NCBI GenBank assembly: GCA_905183005.1
Contig: CAJJDO010000104.1
Coordinates: 248,001 to 312,000, forward strand
DNA: 64,000 nt
From: Paramecium pentaurelia
Lineage: Eukaryota; Ciliophora; Oligohymenophorea; Peniculida; Parameciidae
Reading direction: 5' to 3'
Shown here: positions 1 through 13,997 of the stretch, one piece after another
Numbering within the stretch: the first letter of the stretch is position 1
Layout: the number at the start of each line of letters is the position of its first letter
Notes under the pieces: model-generated
Databases searched by the model: none
What the model was told of the DNA's origin: nothing
What the model saw: only the letters and a program-made list of their open reading frames with translations
Program-made: the position numbers and the translations under genes

Positions 1-930
1 TATTGATAAATGAATATATTATACATTTGGTTTACGAACAGTCCACATTAATTTTGCTTCATAAGGGGAAATGGTGTCATCCATTTCATGGCCATGCAAA
101 CACAATCCAGCTTCTAGACGTAATGAGTCTCTTGCTCCTAAACCACAAAATTAAGCCATTTTTGTTGCCAATAACTTATCACATAATTCTTATGCTTTAG
201 AATTTTCAACAGATATTTCATAACCATCTTCACCTGTATATCCACATCTATTGATTTGATAATCTATTCCATTCTTTTAGATATTGACCATAAACATAAA
301 TGGTATCTTGTCTAAATTGTATTCTGTTCCAAAAATTTCATTCAAAACTTTGTGAGCATTTGGTCCTAAAAATAGATTCATATATATATATAAATACCTT
401 AAACAGCTATCAATGGTTTATCTTAAAGATACTCATATTAGACTTTGTAGTTATAATCCTTAATGATTTTATCCATTTGTTTCATATCAATAAACTTATT
501 GCCAGCATTAACAACAATGTGACTTTTTAATTGAATATAACTTAATACATATGATCATCTCTTTTAGCAACTATTGTGTCATCTATAATACCTGCCTTCT
601 CATTTAATATCAAACATAAAACACTCTGTCCTGATTTCTTTGCTAATTAATTGATTCATTACTATAATATATACTTTAGAATTCTCCTGTTGTTAGAGTT
701 TCTACAAATTTCATTCTATCTTCTCCAAAAACTTTAACTTATCCCATGTGTGATACATCAAATAATCCACATGATTCTCTACAATATAAATGCTCTTTCA
801 AAACACCCTATGGATATTGAACAGGCATTTCATATCCAGCAAATGGAACCATTTTTGCTTTGAGATTTACATGATAGTCATGTAAATGCAATTTCATCAA
901 TTATGTGAAACTATAAGATATCTTTCTCAT
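1..930 (-). CDS. gcvT: Aminomethyltransferase, glycine cleavage system T protein (3' end off the edge)
   Basis: Transfers the aminomethyl carbon of glycine from the H protein to tetrahydrofolate in the mitochondrial glycine cleavage complex. Reading the minus strand with TAA/TAG as Gln gives family landmarks in order: an N-terminal VPFAGYEMPVQY block, GLFDVSHMGQ, then VVNAGN, and near the window edge GLGARDSLRLEAGLCLHG. At least three short introns are needed (for example 26 nt around 549-574 and about 30 nt around 374-403), each with GT/AG ends, and all restore the conserved frame. A last intron appears to start near position 22 and runs off the window, so the C-terminal part is not seen. 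A short upstream ATG at 930 gives an N-terminus (MRKISYSF) that could be a weak mitochondrial presequence. The start is tentative; the family call is firm. Confidence 0.92.
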
Positions 931-1150
931 AATTTATTATTTGAATGTAAATAAATAACATTAATTCATTATAAACCATTATATATCAATAACAATTGGA
1001 TTTAATTGTATAATTTACAATTTCTAATACATATAGGTATATATTTAATATGGTTATAATATTTTGAGCAGACACAATATTTAGTTGATAAATTCAAAAC
1101 TTGAAGAATAATTAAAGTGATAATTTATTCCAAAAATATTATTTACTATT

Positions 1151-2036
1151 ATGGACATCAAACAATTAGAGAGATAAGTGAGAGAAATCACTGAATTATA
1201 AGATTCCATTAGATGTAAAATAAAATATTAACTAATTTCTTAGAAACATCAACTTATTGTTCAACTTTCCCAGAACATAGTGGTATGGTTGCATTTATTA
1301 TTGAAAATGAGTTTATTAGTGCTAGAAAAGAGAGAAAGAAACTCTATTTGTTTCTTATTCATTAGATAATACTTGATGAAAAACATGCTAAAAGAATGGA
1401 TCATCCATATGTGAAGTGTTTTGGTTAAAAATTGAAGAAGTTAATTATGGATTATGCATAGTAATGAATTGATATTAATTTAGTTAAGTGGATGAGATTG
1501 AAGATTTAGAAAAAGCTTATGCTGTTATTAGAAGATGGGAAAAGGATTTAATCTATCATCCTATATTTTTAGATAAATTGAGAAGCATTCTTTAACCTAA
1601 ATATGATCAATTGAAGTATTAGTAAATGATTGTTAATTAAATAAATCAGAATGAATTAGCAAGCAATAAAATTCTAGTTCAAAATTTATAAATTATTTAA
1701 TAATTTGATTCAACATATAAATTATATATACATTTGAAGTCATTAAGAGATATTGATGATAAATGTTTAGATTTTAATACAAACTTTGATAAATACATGA
1801 TGAAATGTGAACTTGAAAAAATTGAAGATTATGATATGATAGATGATCTTTTAGAATAAGGAGAAACATCTAAGACATATTTATCTGAAGTAAGTAAATT
1901 TAATATTTAGAATATTTGTTCTACTTAAAATCATTATTTGGATCTAGCCAGATTAGGAGAGCAACTTATTAAGGAAGACTTTTAAAAAAAAGATAACAAA
2001 ATTGAATATTATAAATCAAAGAGACCAATATCATGA
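1151..2036 (+). CDS. CID-domain protein (RNA polymerase II CTD-interacting; RPRD/Rtt103-like)
   Basis: Two introns (1215-1243, 29 nt; 1461-1483, 23 nt) give an exact 277-aa frame ending at TGA 2034-2036. Residues 10-125 match the CTD-interacting domain: an ITELQDSIRQTS helix pair, then the LYLFLIHQIILDEKHAKR helix with a basic tail, then the KAYAVIRRWEKDLIY helix typical of Rtt103, RPRD1 and Pcf11. The remainder is Gln- and acid-rich and probably helical. Such proteins bind the phosphorylated heptad tail of Rpb1 and act in transcription termination or polymerase dephosphorylation. That role is inferred from the fold. No RNA-recognition motif is visible, which favours an RPRD/Rtt103 type over SCAF/Pcf11. 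It is divergent from GcvT on the left, with 220 bp of AT-rich DNA between. Confidence 0.72.
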
Positions 2037-2727
2037 TTAGCAATTATTATATTTAATATTATTATTATATAGAATATAATAACCAATTAATTATTATCGT
2101 TTACTTCAAATTCATTTAAATATAATTTTCATATTCATATTCTTTTATTTTATACTTTTAATTCAAATAATTTAATTATGATAATAAAAATCTTTATATT
2201 AAAAGTGGTTATAAAGAGAAAGAAAAAAAACGTTACCTTTTTTTGAAGTTCAACCAAAAAAATTATTATTTAAATATTTGAAATAGTCATTTTAAAGTAA
2301 AATTAAAAAGATAATTTTATAATTGTCTTATGATCGATTCAAATCTTAAAAAATAGCTTAATTGTTTTAAATTATTTTATTTTTTTATGAATCCATAATC
2401 AGATTAATTATTTTTAAATGATAATTTGACATGCTTTTATTAACTGAAAGTATAGATTAGTACTCAATAAAATTATTTTTTATATTATCTAACCAGATAT
2501 TTGAATTATATTTGATATTGTATATAATTAAATATTAAATTAGTCATCAAAAAGTAAATTCATATGTTTTAATATCCATTCTCTTTAAGTTTCATAATTA
2601 TATAACATTTATTAAATTATGAAATACTTAGTTAAACTAAATCTACTATTAACAAGTGTTCTTTTAAAACTCATTTTTTTGATTAAAGTGGGTTCTTTTT
2701 GTTGATTATGTAAAAATAATTTAAATA
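2037..2727. other. AT-rich intergenic stretch, nothing recognised
   Basis: About 690 bp of very AT-rich DNA between the CID gene and the next candidate ORF. I see no long frame on either strand with coding character, no RNA gene and no repeat other than A/T runs. It is one of the longest gene-poor stretches in an otherwise dense window. Confidence 0.5.
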
Positions 2728-3324
2728 ATGGAAGAAGTTGAAAATCTTATTCTGTATATCCACTCACTCTATTCAATCCTTGAACTATCTAAAAAGATTA
2801 TCTATTAAATGGCTCTTAATTTTTAATTACTCTATCCTGGCTAGCATTAATATGATTATTTACTAACATTAATGATAAAACTTATTTATGAAGAGTTTGG
2901 TTTAGATTTTAAATCAATATATTTTTATTTTCAACATTTATTACTAAATATTTATTACTTTTTTGAGTATTTGATTCTGAGTTTAAGGATGAATACAATT
3001 TAAGTCATTAATGGATTTTTTAATAATAAATAGAAAATATTTTAATTAACCCATACAGATTTATATATAATTGTATATTTAAGTTATAATATTATAATAA
3101 ATAAACAGAAATTCTGAATTTTTATTTATATTTTGCAGATTATATATATGATTTTAAGCAAATAGAGTGTGCTGTTATATTTAAAAATAGATAATTATAA
3201 ATTGTGTAATGTTTATGGAAGAATGGGCTTTGATGATAAAATGAAGAGTACCTCTTTAGATAAGTAACAATCATTTGAAGATTAAATTAAAATATCTTTA
3301 TATAACAAATGGTATACTATCTGA
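2728..3324 (+). CDS. Possible hypothetical gene (two open segments)
   Basis: Under the ciliate code, ATG 2728 opens a 129-codon frame to TGA 3115-3117, starting MEEVENLILYIHSL, hydrophobic and Tyr/Phe-rich. A second open segment, ATG 3148 to TGA 3322-3324 (58 codons), reads CNVYGRMGFDDKMKSTSLDK, which has a more coding-like composition. A TTTTGCAG acceptor-like site just before 3140 suggests they could be exons of one gene. Against it: with only one stop codon, open frames of this size are common in AT-rich DNA, and the end overlaps the first five codons of the V-ATPase gene in another frame. No family recognised. Confidence 0.28.
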
Positions 3325-4662
3325 TTGGTGCACCACATAAGTCTAACGAATAATCGGCTTGGTTAGAGATGGAGAAACATGTTCTGACATCTGGAATATC
3401 GAGATAAGCTAAAGGAAGAATTTTGCAGACAGAGATAGGAAAATTCAAGTTGGGGAATTTAGATCACTTGATGTTCATCAATGATAGCTTATTGAAATAA
3501 GAATCAATAGTGGAGAGTTTACTAAAGAAGATCGAGAGATAGTATTTGGATGTGACAGAGAAAGCTAGTTATGATTTCACAATTGAGTTGAAAGAAGGAC
3601 CATGTATATTAAGAAATATTATTCTTAGAGAGTATTGAGAATTTCTTAATGTCATTCAAATGGAATGATTAAACCTTCCCAAGAGCATCAGCATTAACAG
3701 AATTAGTCAAGGCAATTTCATCGGTATAAGAATTTATTTATGCTTCTTAGAGAGCTACTCATGTTGAGACAGATTTGAGACAAAAATCAACAAGTTATTA
3801 AGAGTTAAAGAATTAGAGTTAATAAGTAGCAAAGAAGGAAGGAAATTTATTGGTTAAAGACTTGGTCGATGTGTTAAAGGAACCAATTGTGAAGCCAAGA
3901 GATTTCATTTATAGCGATTATTTAACAACTTTGGTTGCTATTGTACCAAAGACATAGATTTAAGAATGGTTAGCTTGTTATGAGTTTTTATGTGAAAATG
4001 TTGTGCCTTAATCAGCAAGGTACTTATTAGACAAATAAAATATAGATAATTCTAAATTGATGACAAAGATAATTTGACAATTTGGAGAGTTGTGATCGTT
4101 AAATAATCTTTCGATAAGGATCATGATCTTGAAGTTGTAGATAAAGATGATGAAGATAAGGCAAAGAAATAAAAGTAAAGCCCAGTTGATGAATTTATTT
4201 AAAAGGCCAGAGATAAACTTAGAATCACTGTTAAAGAATTTGGATATAAATCTTAAGAATCAAAAGAAAGGGAAAAATTGAGATTGGATTTAAAGTCAAA
4301 ATCAGATCATATGAATGTATTTGAAAAGTGTTTATAATTATATAGACTACATTAAAATAAGCATGTGAAAAAGCATTTAGTGACTTATACATTACATATA
4401 TGCATTTAAAGGTTCTCAGATTAGTTGTGGATATTGCTATGAGATTTGGAGCAGCTGAACCTAGCATTTAATGCATTCTTAAAGTAAGATTAAATAATAT
4501 AATTTTAATTAGCCAGATCAAGGAAAAGAAAAGAAAGTATAGTAATCCCTTTTGAAATTGTATGCTGATCCTTCTCAAGTAGGATTATATGGAACAAAAG
4601 AAGAATTAGAAGACACTGAAGATTTCTTCCCATTTGTGTATGTTCCAATTAACATTCCATGA
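3309..4662 (+). CDS. V-type proton ATPase subunit C
   Basis: Subunit C is the V1 peripheral-stalk component that clamps V1 to V0 and is released during reversible disassembly. Four introns (3604-3628, 4020-4045, 4317-4345, 4484-4512) give an exact 414-aa protein, slightly longer than the usual 380-395. Signature stretches are seen: MVYYLIGAP at the start, ESIVESLLKKIERQY, LVDVLKEPIVKPRDFI (the region always quoted for this family), FIYSDYLTTLVAIVP, then RVLRLVVDIAMRFG-type foot sequence (LKVLRLVVDIAMRFGA) and a C-terminal PFVYVPINI. An acidic Lys-rich insert (residues about 255-280) accounts for the extra length. The start is fixed by the MVYYLIGAP match. The thiolase starts 79 bp downstream. 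Confidence 0.95.
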
Positions 4663-4741
4663 ATTCTAATTTTTAGGAATAGAGATTTATCCAAATACAA
4701 AAACAATTATTTCCAATTTAATTAAATAAAATATCTTATTC

Positions 4742-6003
4742 ATGTAAAGAGTCCAACATCTCAGTGCTTAAGTCAATAATTGTACACCTGTTCCATCAAG
4801 AAGTGACAACGATGTCGTCATTTGTGGTGCTGTTAGAACTCCTTTAACAAAAGCCAAAAGAGGATTATTGAGAGATACTCCACCTGAAATTCTTCTTAGC
4901 ACAGCCTTCACAGGTCTTTTGGAAAGAACTAAAGTTGATCCAAAATTGATCTAAGACATCGTAGTAGGTAATGTCAATCAACCTGGAAGTGGTGCCATCG
5001 TTTCTAAAATGGCTGCCTTCTTGTCTGGATTCCCAGATACAACTTGTTTGACAGCTATAAATAGATTCTGTTCATCAGGAATTGAAGCATGTGCTGTAAT
5101 TGCTGCCAAAATTAGATCTGGAATGTTGGATATTGGTATTGGAGCTGGAGTTGAATAAATGACTATGTATGATATGCAAAGTCAAATGAATGCTGAATTA
5201 CTCAGTGATGCTATCTTTGATCATCCATGTGCAAGAGATTGTTTATTGGGTATGGGATAAACATCTGAAAATGTTGCAGCCCAATTTGGAGTCACAAGAT
5301 TGTAATAAGATAAATTTGCTTATGAATCCTAATAAAAAGCTTATAGAGCATAATAAGAAGGATTATTCAAGGATGAAATAGTCCCTGTCAAGACTTTTAT
5401 TAAAGATGGAGATAAAACTAAGGAAGTCATTGTTACAGAAGATGATGGAATCAGAAAGGAAACCACTCTTGAAGGCTTAGGTAAATTAAAGCCTGCTTTT
5501 GGAAAAGATGGATCAACTACAGCTGGTAACTCTTCTTAAGTCACTGATGGTGCTGCTGCTGTTCTTTTAGCTAGAAGATCTGTAGCCAAGAAATTGGGAT
5601 TACCAATCTTAGCTAGATTTCTTGATTATACTGTTGCTGGTGTACCACCCAATATCATGGGTATTGGACCAGCTGCTGCTATCCCATAATTATTATAAAG
5701 AAATGCTTTGAAACCAAATGACATTTGCATTTATGAAATAAATGAAGCCTTTGCCAGTTAATCTGTTTATTCAGTTGAAAAAATAGGTATTGAGCCAAGT
5801 AGAGTTAATCCAAAGGGTGGTGCCATCGCTTTAGGACATCCATTAGGTATATAAAATTTTAAATTTTAGGATGTACTGGTGCCAGATAAGTAGCCACTTT
5901 ATTACCAGAAATGAAGAGAAAGAAGGCTAAATATGGTGTTATTTCTATGTGTATTGCTACTGGTATGGGTGCTGCTGCCTTAATTGAAAATGAATAATAA
6001 TGA
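4742..6003 (+). CDS. 3-ketoacyl-CoA thiolase, peroxisomal (ACAA1) type
   Basis: Thiolytic cleavage of 3-ketoacyl-CoA in fatty-acid beta-oxidation. One 23-nt intron (5847-5869) gives 412 aa. The nucleophilic Cys is residue 110 in NRFCSSG; the second catalytic block reads NPKGGAIALGHPLG and the C-terminal catalytic Cys lies in CIATGMGAAAL. GIGPAAAIP and EINEAFASQ are as in ACAA1 and plant KAT thiolases rather than mitochondrial ACAT. Residues 3-11 (RVQHLSAQV) resemble the PTS2 peroxisomal targeting consensus R-[LVIQ]-x2-[LVIHQ]-[LSGAK]-x-[HQ]-[LAF], differing only in the last residue. Peroxisomal location is therefore a reasonable inference. The start ATG is the first in frame and precedes the PTS2-like element by one codon. 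Confidence 0.95.
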
Positions 6004-6041
6004 GTTTATAGTACAAAATAAAAAAGAATATATTTATATAT

Positions 6042-6750
6042 ATGGATTAAGATTATAAAGTTGTACATTTTGCATTTCATGAATATCTAATCATTAAAGA
6101 GGAAAATGAATAATTGTTAGATTAAAGCAGACAACTATTTCAAAAATTCCAGAATTATTAAGATTAATAAAAAAAAAGTTTAATTGAAGCTAAGTTGGCT
6201 GTCATGATCAACCAAATACATCTTGCTTTAGTTGAAAGCTTTTATGAGAATTTGGCTACTGATTATAAAGTTTCTGTATCATACCTCATAAGGTGTTTAA
6301 ATTTCTCAATCATTTTCCCTCTTTTAAAGTATTCAATTACTTGATAGATGGTAAGATATTTTAATTGCCTTGTCCAGCTATTGGCAAATTATAATCATAA
6401 GATTTACAAGATTATTTACTAAAGATATTTAATTTTAATTATCGAAGAGTAAGATTAATTGAATTCCTTTTACTTTGGTTTCCTATATTATTAAATGATA
6501 CACTTTTCTACTTTATAATTTATTTAATATAAAGACTAAATTAATGCAAGATGAAAAATATTATTTAGCCATCATGGTATTAATATTTGCTTATAAATTT
6601 AGAGAACAGCTGATTCTTTATGAGATTAATTATATTTGGATAGAAATAGGTTATGATTTTGTAGATGAATAAACTAAATATTTAGATCTTTTATGTAAAT
6701 TGTTAATAATAAAACAACGGGTATCTTTTTCTTTAATTGAATTTATTTGA
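6042..6750 (+). CDS. Cyclin-like protein (PHO80/CycU-type), intron model incomplete
   Basis: The frame from ATG 6042 (MDQDYKVVHFAF) leads, after probable introns of 23 nt (GTTTCTG...ATAAG) and 27 nt (GTAAGAT...TCCAG), into a helical domain. It contains FIIYLIQRL, then YYLAIMVLIFAYKFREQ, then YIWIEIGYDF and a following helix. This is the pattern of the cyclin box in PHO80-like cyclins (helix 2 'ALIYLDRL', helix 3 '...LLAAKF.D', then '...YWAKIGG'). The two splice events leave the frame off by one near 6535 (AATTAATGCAAG), so one further intron or a frameshift remains unexplained. The partner would be a CDK of the Pho85/CDK5 group, by family knowledge. It could be a decaying paralogue. Confidence 0.5.
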
Positions 6751-6848
6751 AGTATTACAAGTTTTATATACATAAATTTCAATATTTTATTGCTGAAAAT
6801 AAATTTATTTTGTTATTACTTTCTCATTGAATTCCAAATTTTCAACAC

Positions 6849-8972
<2,124 letters not shown>

Positions 8973-9063
8973 TAAAAATTATATATATTTTCCTAATCAA
9001 TATTCATAAATATTCAAATATGGTAATTAAATGTTAATGATTTCAAGAGTTTTTTGGTATTTC

Positions 9064-9285
9064 TCATTAAAATTAACTCACCAAGGAATATAATATACTA
9101 TGTGATTTATCATAATTTTCTTCAAAATATTGATCTGTTTATATTTCTTTTTCAAGAATTGTTTTATCCTTCTTCTTTTCAATTCGCAATTTGCTTTGTT
9201 CTATTCTTTTCACTGTAGTTTGAATACTTGGTTAAGATTTATTAAGGATGCTTGAATTTGTATTTCCTTATAAGAAGTATTCCAT
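9064..9285 (-). CDS. Small charged hypothetical protein
   Basis: ATG at 9285 (MEYFLQGN) to TGA 9064-9066 gives 73 aa. Composition is coding-like: a central Lys/Glu-rich helix (VKRIEQSKLRIEKKKDKTIL) followed by an acidic tail. A more upstream frame (MVTEFLLENKEFNPPLR near 9371) could be a first exon, but I found no splice that joins it in phase. No family recognised. It sits 146 bp downstream of the RabGAP stop on the same strand. Confidence 0.38.
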
Positions 9286-9431
9286 TCACTTTTATATATA
9301 TTTTTGTATTAAATAAAACTCTTAGAGGAGGATTGAATTCTTTATTTTCTAATAAAAATTCTGTAACCATTTTAGCGATAAAAAAAAATATCAAATAAAA
9401 TTATGAAATCTTATATTATAACAGATAGAAT

Positions 9432-10549
9432 TCAACTACTTTTTATAAATTGGAAGAAATTTGTTGTAAGCTATGAGAAATGTGTTTAGAATTTTGGTTT
9501 GTTAAAAGTATTGGTGTCACTATCAAAACAATCCAACAGCACTCTCAATTCCCCTGGATTTATGTCCCATTGTAAAGCTAAAATGGATGGCCATTTCAAT
9601 TAACTCTAATTAAATTAATAAACTCTATTACATATTGTTTTGATGTTAACAAAATTAAGATTTCTATTTAATCCTCTTCTTATATTGCCTTATCAAATAC
9701 TTTAATGATTGTTAATGCTATCATGTAAAAATAAGATATTCCTTATTTGAATAATCCATCCAAATACATTTAAGTATATTCAAATGGAATAAACTACAAT
9801 AACAAACTAAGTATCCATTATTATATGTATAATTCAGTGTTCACTTATTTTAAACATAAATTTTCATATGCTTTTGGTAAAAATCTACTAATAAGAAAAT
9901 CTAAAATTTTTGAGTATTTGTTTATTGCATTAAGTGATAATTAAAAAATATCTCTAATTTCCATTTACTCTATTAAATTCACAAATAACCAAAAAGCTAT
10001 CCACTCTTATTTTGCATGATTAAATAATATTGAAGCTATGTAATTCATTCCTTAAACATATCCAATATTTGGATCATAGACAGAAAATGCAGTAAGAATA
10101 TTTCTAATTTCTTTAAAATGATTCTCTGCCTTTATTGTTCTTGAAAGATCTCTTTCAATTTAATGCACAACATCCTTTTCAGGCTAAATTTATAGTATTT
10201 TTTAAAATTGCTATTCTAATTATACAAATTCCTATTTTTTAATTAATTTTCTTACTTTTTTTTGATATTTATAGTTTAACCATTTCATACAGTAAGATGG
10301 AATTCTTTTTTGTTCTTTTTATTCATTAATACTAGTTTCCGTGACTAATCAAACAAAAAGTATACCAGAGCTTTTTCTTTGTTCTGTTACACATCTTGTG
10401 ATTACATTGTATTCACTTAAAGCATTTTCTTTTGGTTTTGTCTGAATTCGCTTTGATGCTGGGATCTTATTAATTGTTGGAACATCACAATCTTTTACTG
10501 TAAAATCATTTTTTGCATTTTTTATTATACTGTTAGCCACATGCAGCAT
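9432..10549 (-). CDS. TBC-domain protein (Rab GTPase-activating protein)
   Basis: Accelerates GTP hydrolysis by Rab GTPases with a dual arginine/glutamine finger. Two introns (21 nt, GTATACT...GATTAG; 26 nt, GTAATAG...AATTAG) give an exact 356-aa protein. The TBC fingerprints are visible: IERDLSRT (IxxDxxR, catalytic Arg) and PNIGYVQGMNYIAS (YxQ, catalytic Gln), preceded by a short basic helix and followed by helical TBC subdomain sequence. The C-terminus (IKSS) stops soon after the domain, so this is close to a TBC-only protein. Start ATG 10549 gives a Lys-rich, low-complexity N-terminus. The target Rab cannot be deduced. Confidence 0.88.
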
Positions 10550-10818
10550 TAAATTTTACTTTGATTGACTTACTAATAAAGATAATCATTTACTTCAGAA
10601 TACTTTTCATTTTTTAGTTTTCAATCCGTTATAATAATTATATTTATATAATTAATTAAAAAATTATATATAAAATAATTCTATCTTTAATTTAGCTCTT
10701 ACCTATAAAAGATTTCTTCATAACATTTAATACAATTATTATATCTAAAATATAGAAATGTGGTATTTAGAATTAAAATTATCTTAGAATAATTATTAAG
10801 AATTATATTAAAATATAA

Positions 10819-12208
10819 ATGGATAAGAAATAAGTGTCTTGGCATTAAACTTCATTAAGATGGTTATTTTTGGCAATGACTTGTGTATTTTAAGTTGGAT
10901 GTTGCTTATGTAGTGATTTTCCATCAGTATTGGCATCCTAGATGAAGTTGCAATTCTCTATTTAATAATCAGATATTAATCAACTATTCACATTTTATTC
11001 TTTGCCTAATGTAATATTTCCATTTTTTGGAGGAATTATCATTGATAAAATAGGAATAAGAACTTCTTTGGTTTCATTTACAGCCTTTCTTGTATTTGGA
11101 TAAGGTACAATTTTATTTCTAAATATTTATAGCTTTATGTTATTATGGATCCCTAATTTTAAACTATAACTATTTAAAAATTGGTATGATGCTTATGGGA
11201 ATGGGTGGAGAAATTTGCATGAGTGTAGCATAAAGTTCTATTGTTAGTAAATGGTTTGTTGGTTAAGAAATGGCCTTAGCTTTTGGGTATCATTTACATA
11301 TAAAAATTTAAGTTTAAAACTAACATTTACAAGATTAGGATCAGTTTTAGGAGTAAATTTATTAAGATACACTTATGTTCAATTTAATGAAAGCTTTCAA
11401 TCTTGTATGATGATTTGTTGTCTCATTATCTTAATTGTTTGGGGAGTCTCATTCATTTAGATTGAAATGGATAAATTAAGTGATTTTAGAGATGGGAAAA
11501 TTAAAAAGGATGAAGGATAATCTAATGTTAGTTTATCAGATGTTAAATAATTTAAATTAGATTTCTATCTCGTATCTTTGACTTGTGTATTATCATATAG
11601 TGCTTTTATTGTTTTGTAATAAAATTGTTTGCAAATGTTTAAAATTAGGTATTTACATATATTTATATATAAATAGATATCAACTCTAAGATAAAGAAGC
11701 CACATTTTTTTACAGTCTACCATATTATATTAGTGCAATAATTACTCCAATTTTTGGTGGTTTTGTTGATAAAATTGGATAAAGACCGTTAATTATTCTC
11801 GTCTCAGGTGTTTTGCTCTTAATTTCTACTTCTTTATATTGTGTAGAACTTAATTGTATTAATGATGCTTGCCATAATTTAACATTATTGGCCTAAACAA
11901 TTAGTGGTCTTTCTTTTGCGATTTTTGCCCCAGTTATTTGGCCATGCATTCCTTTATGCATTAAAGACAATGCTTAAGGAACTGGATTTGGAGTTGTAAC
12001 ATCGATTTAGAATATTGGATTATCCCTTCTGCCACTAATAGTTGGATAAATTATTTAAGATGAAACTTAATATTCCTATGTCTAAATGATGTAATTTATT
12101 AGAATTGTCACCATATTTGGTACATTATGCAATATAACTTTATATATGCATGATAAATAAAATGGGAATAAGTTGAGTGTAAAATCAACGAAATAAAAAA
12201 GTAATTGA
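10819..12208 (+). CDS. Major facilitator superfamily transporter, MFSD1-like
   Basis: Three introns (28, 26 and 28 nt) give an exact 435-aa multi-pass membrane protein. Family marks: YSLPNVIFPFFGGIIIDKIG after TM1 (the 'YSLPN..LPLFGG...DKIG' hallmark of MFSD1), AFGLKLTFTRLGSVLGVN, and in the second half a repeat of the first (YSLPYYISAIITPIFGGFVDKIGQR), then FAPVIWPCIPLCI. MFSD1 proteins are lysosomal dipeptide exporters in animals; the substrate here is unknown. A Lys-rich cytoplasmic loop separates the halves. An earlier ATG at 10758 is out of frame with the transporter, so 10819 is preferred. Confidence 0.9.
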
Positions 12209-12379
12209 AAATCCAATATTATAAGAATATAAAAATTAATAATAATAACAATAATTATTATAAATTTCCAATTTAAAAAAAAAAAACTTTAAAATGTATT
12301 TAGAAATCTTGCCGAAATTTCTCTGAAACTCTAATTCTATATTAAAGACATCAAGTTTTCTTTCTGCTTTTACTAACAT
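12185..12379 (-). CDS. Short coding-like ORF, possibly a gene remnant
   Basis: ATG 12379 to TGA 12185-12187, 64 codons. The first half (MLVKAERKLDVFNIELEFQ) has a composition and amphipathic pattern like a coiled-coil exon. The frame upstream of the ATG reads similarly (NNLEVKHKQLNEIF) but starts right after an in-frame TGA, as if a longer gene were truncated. The 3' part is low complexity and overlaps the end of the transporter gene. The rest of the 12.2-12.64 kb intergenic stretch holds nothing I can identify. Confidence 0.22.
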
Positions 12380-12641
12380 AAATATTTCATTTAATTATTT
12401 ATGTTTTACTTCTAAATTATTTCAATTATTGTTAAATAGTTAATTAATGATTTTTTGCTAATTATATAAAATTGTATATTAAATTAAAAACGTTATCTTG
12501 TTTTATAAATTATACAATAATAATCGATATTAGATATCAATTTATTGTGATTATTAGTTTATGACCAATTATAAAGCCAATTAAATTCGAAAATCCATAC
12601 GAGTTTTTCTATTGAATAATTGAATAAATTTTAGATCTTGC

Positions 12642-13858
12642 ATGACAGAAACTGTTGAACATCTTCGTGATTTCAATTATTATAAACTAAACTAGAATGT
12701 TACTCAAATCTTGGCTGAATATATTTGGATTGATGGAACTGGAGAAAGAATGAGATCCAAAACTAAAGTACTTTTTATAATAATTATCTAGGTATATCTA
12801 ACCCCAATAACTTAACTATCTGACCTTGAATGGTGGACATATGATGGCTCATCAACAGAATAAGCCAACACTAAATGGTCAGAAATTTATTTGAAACCTG
12901 TGGTATATGTGAAAGATCCCTTTAGAGGTGATCCTCATATTTTGGTATTGTGTGAAACATATTTGCCAGACAAAAAGACCCCAGCCAGATATAACTTTAG
13001 GTAACCTCTATTTTTTATTAGTAGATGGATTGCTAATGAAATTATGGAGAAAGCCAAAGATTTTAAACCCTGGTTTGGAATCGAACAAGAATATTTCTTA
13101 TTAAAACGTACAGGAACAACTCATATCTGGCCTCTTGGATGGCCAACAGGAGGATTTCCTTATCCATAAGGACGATATTATTGTTCTATTGGAGAAAGAA
13201 ACAACTTTGGACGTGCTTTAGCCGAGGCACATCTTAGAGCTTGTTTAAATGCGGGAATCAAAATTGCTGGTGTCAATGCAGAGGTTGCTCCATCTTAATG
13301 GGAATTCTAAATTGGTATTGCTGAAGGAATTGAAATTGGAGATCACTTGTGGTTGGCTAGATATATTCTAGAGAGATTAGGTGAAGAATTTGGAATTGAT
13401 ATCAACTATGATCCAAAACCCATCTTGGGAGATTGGAATGGTTCTGGAGCCCATACAAACTATTCTGATATTAAAACAAGAGGGGAAGGAGGATATAAGT
13501 ACATTGTCAATGAATTGATCCCTTTATTAAGTAATACTCACAAAGAAGTTTTAAAATTATATGGAGCCAATAATGAAAAAAGATTAACAGGTCACCATGA
13601 AACAAGTTCTTATGATTAATTCTCATGGGGAGATGGATCTAGAGGTGGATCTATCAGAGTTCCAGTTGTAACTAAAGAATTAGGAGCAGGGTATTTATTA
13701 TATTTATTTTATTTAGTTATTTGGAAGACAGAAGACCAGCTGCCAACATTGATCCATATTTAGTTAGTGCAGTAATTGTAGATGTTGCTTTGTTAAATAG
13801 TACCTATGTCAACTAACTAAAACAATTATTGGTTGAATCAGCTAAACCACTAGCATGA
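12642..13858 (+). CDS. Glutamine synthetase (type II, eukaryotic)
   Basis: ATP-dependent condensation of glutamate and ammonia. Introns 12768-12791, 13001-13024 and 13691-13716 give exactly 380 aa, a usual GSII length. Conserved blocks: WWTYDGSST (beta-grasp), GIEQEYFLL (metal-binding Glu pair), NAEVAPSQWEFQIG (the usual 'NGEVMPGQWEFQVG' with small changes), GSGAHTNYS, NEKRLTGHHETSS, FSWGDGSRGGSIRVP, and the ELGAGYLEDRRPAANIDPY end with the catalytic Glu. The adenylate-site GSG and the HHET motif are intact. The cytosolic form is likely, since no targeting sequence is visible. Confidence 0.97.
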
Positions 13859-13997
13859 TTATGATCAATATTAACAAGAAATTATTAATAAAATAATTAT
13901 TCAAAATTATATTGTATATTTGTATAAGTATAAAATTACTGTATCTTTTTTAATCGAAACTTCAATAAACTCAAATTTCTGAAATTAATAAAAAATA

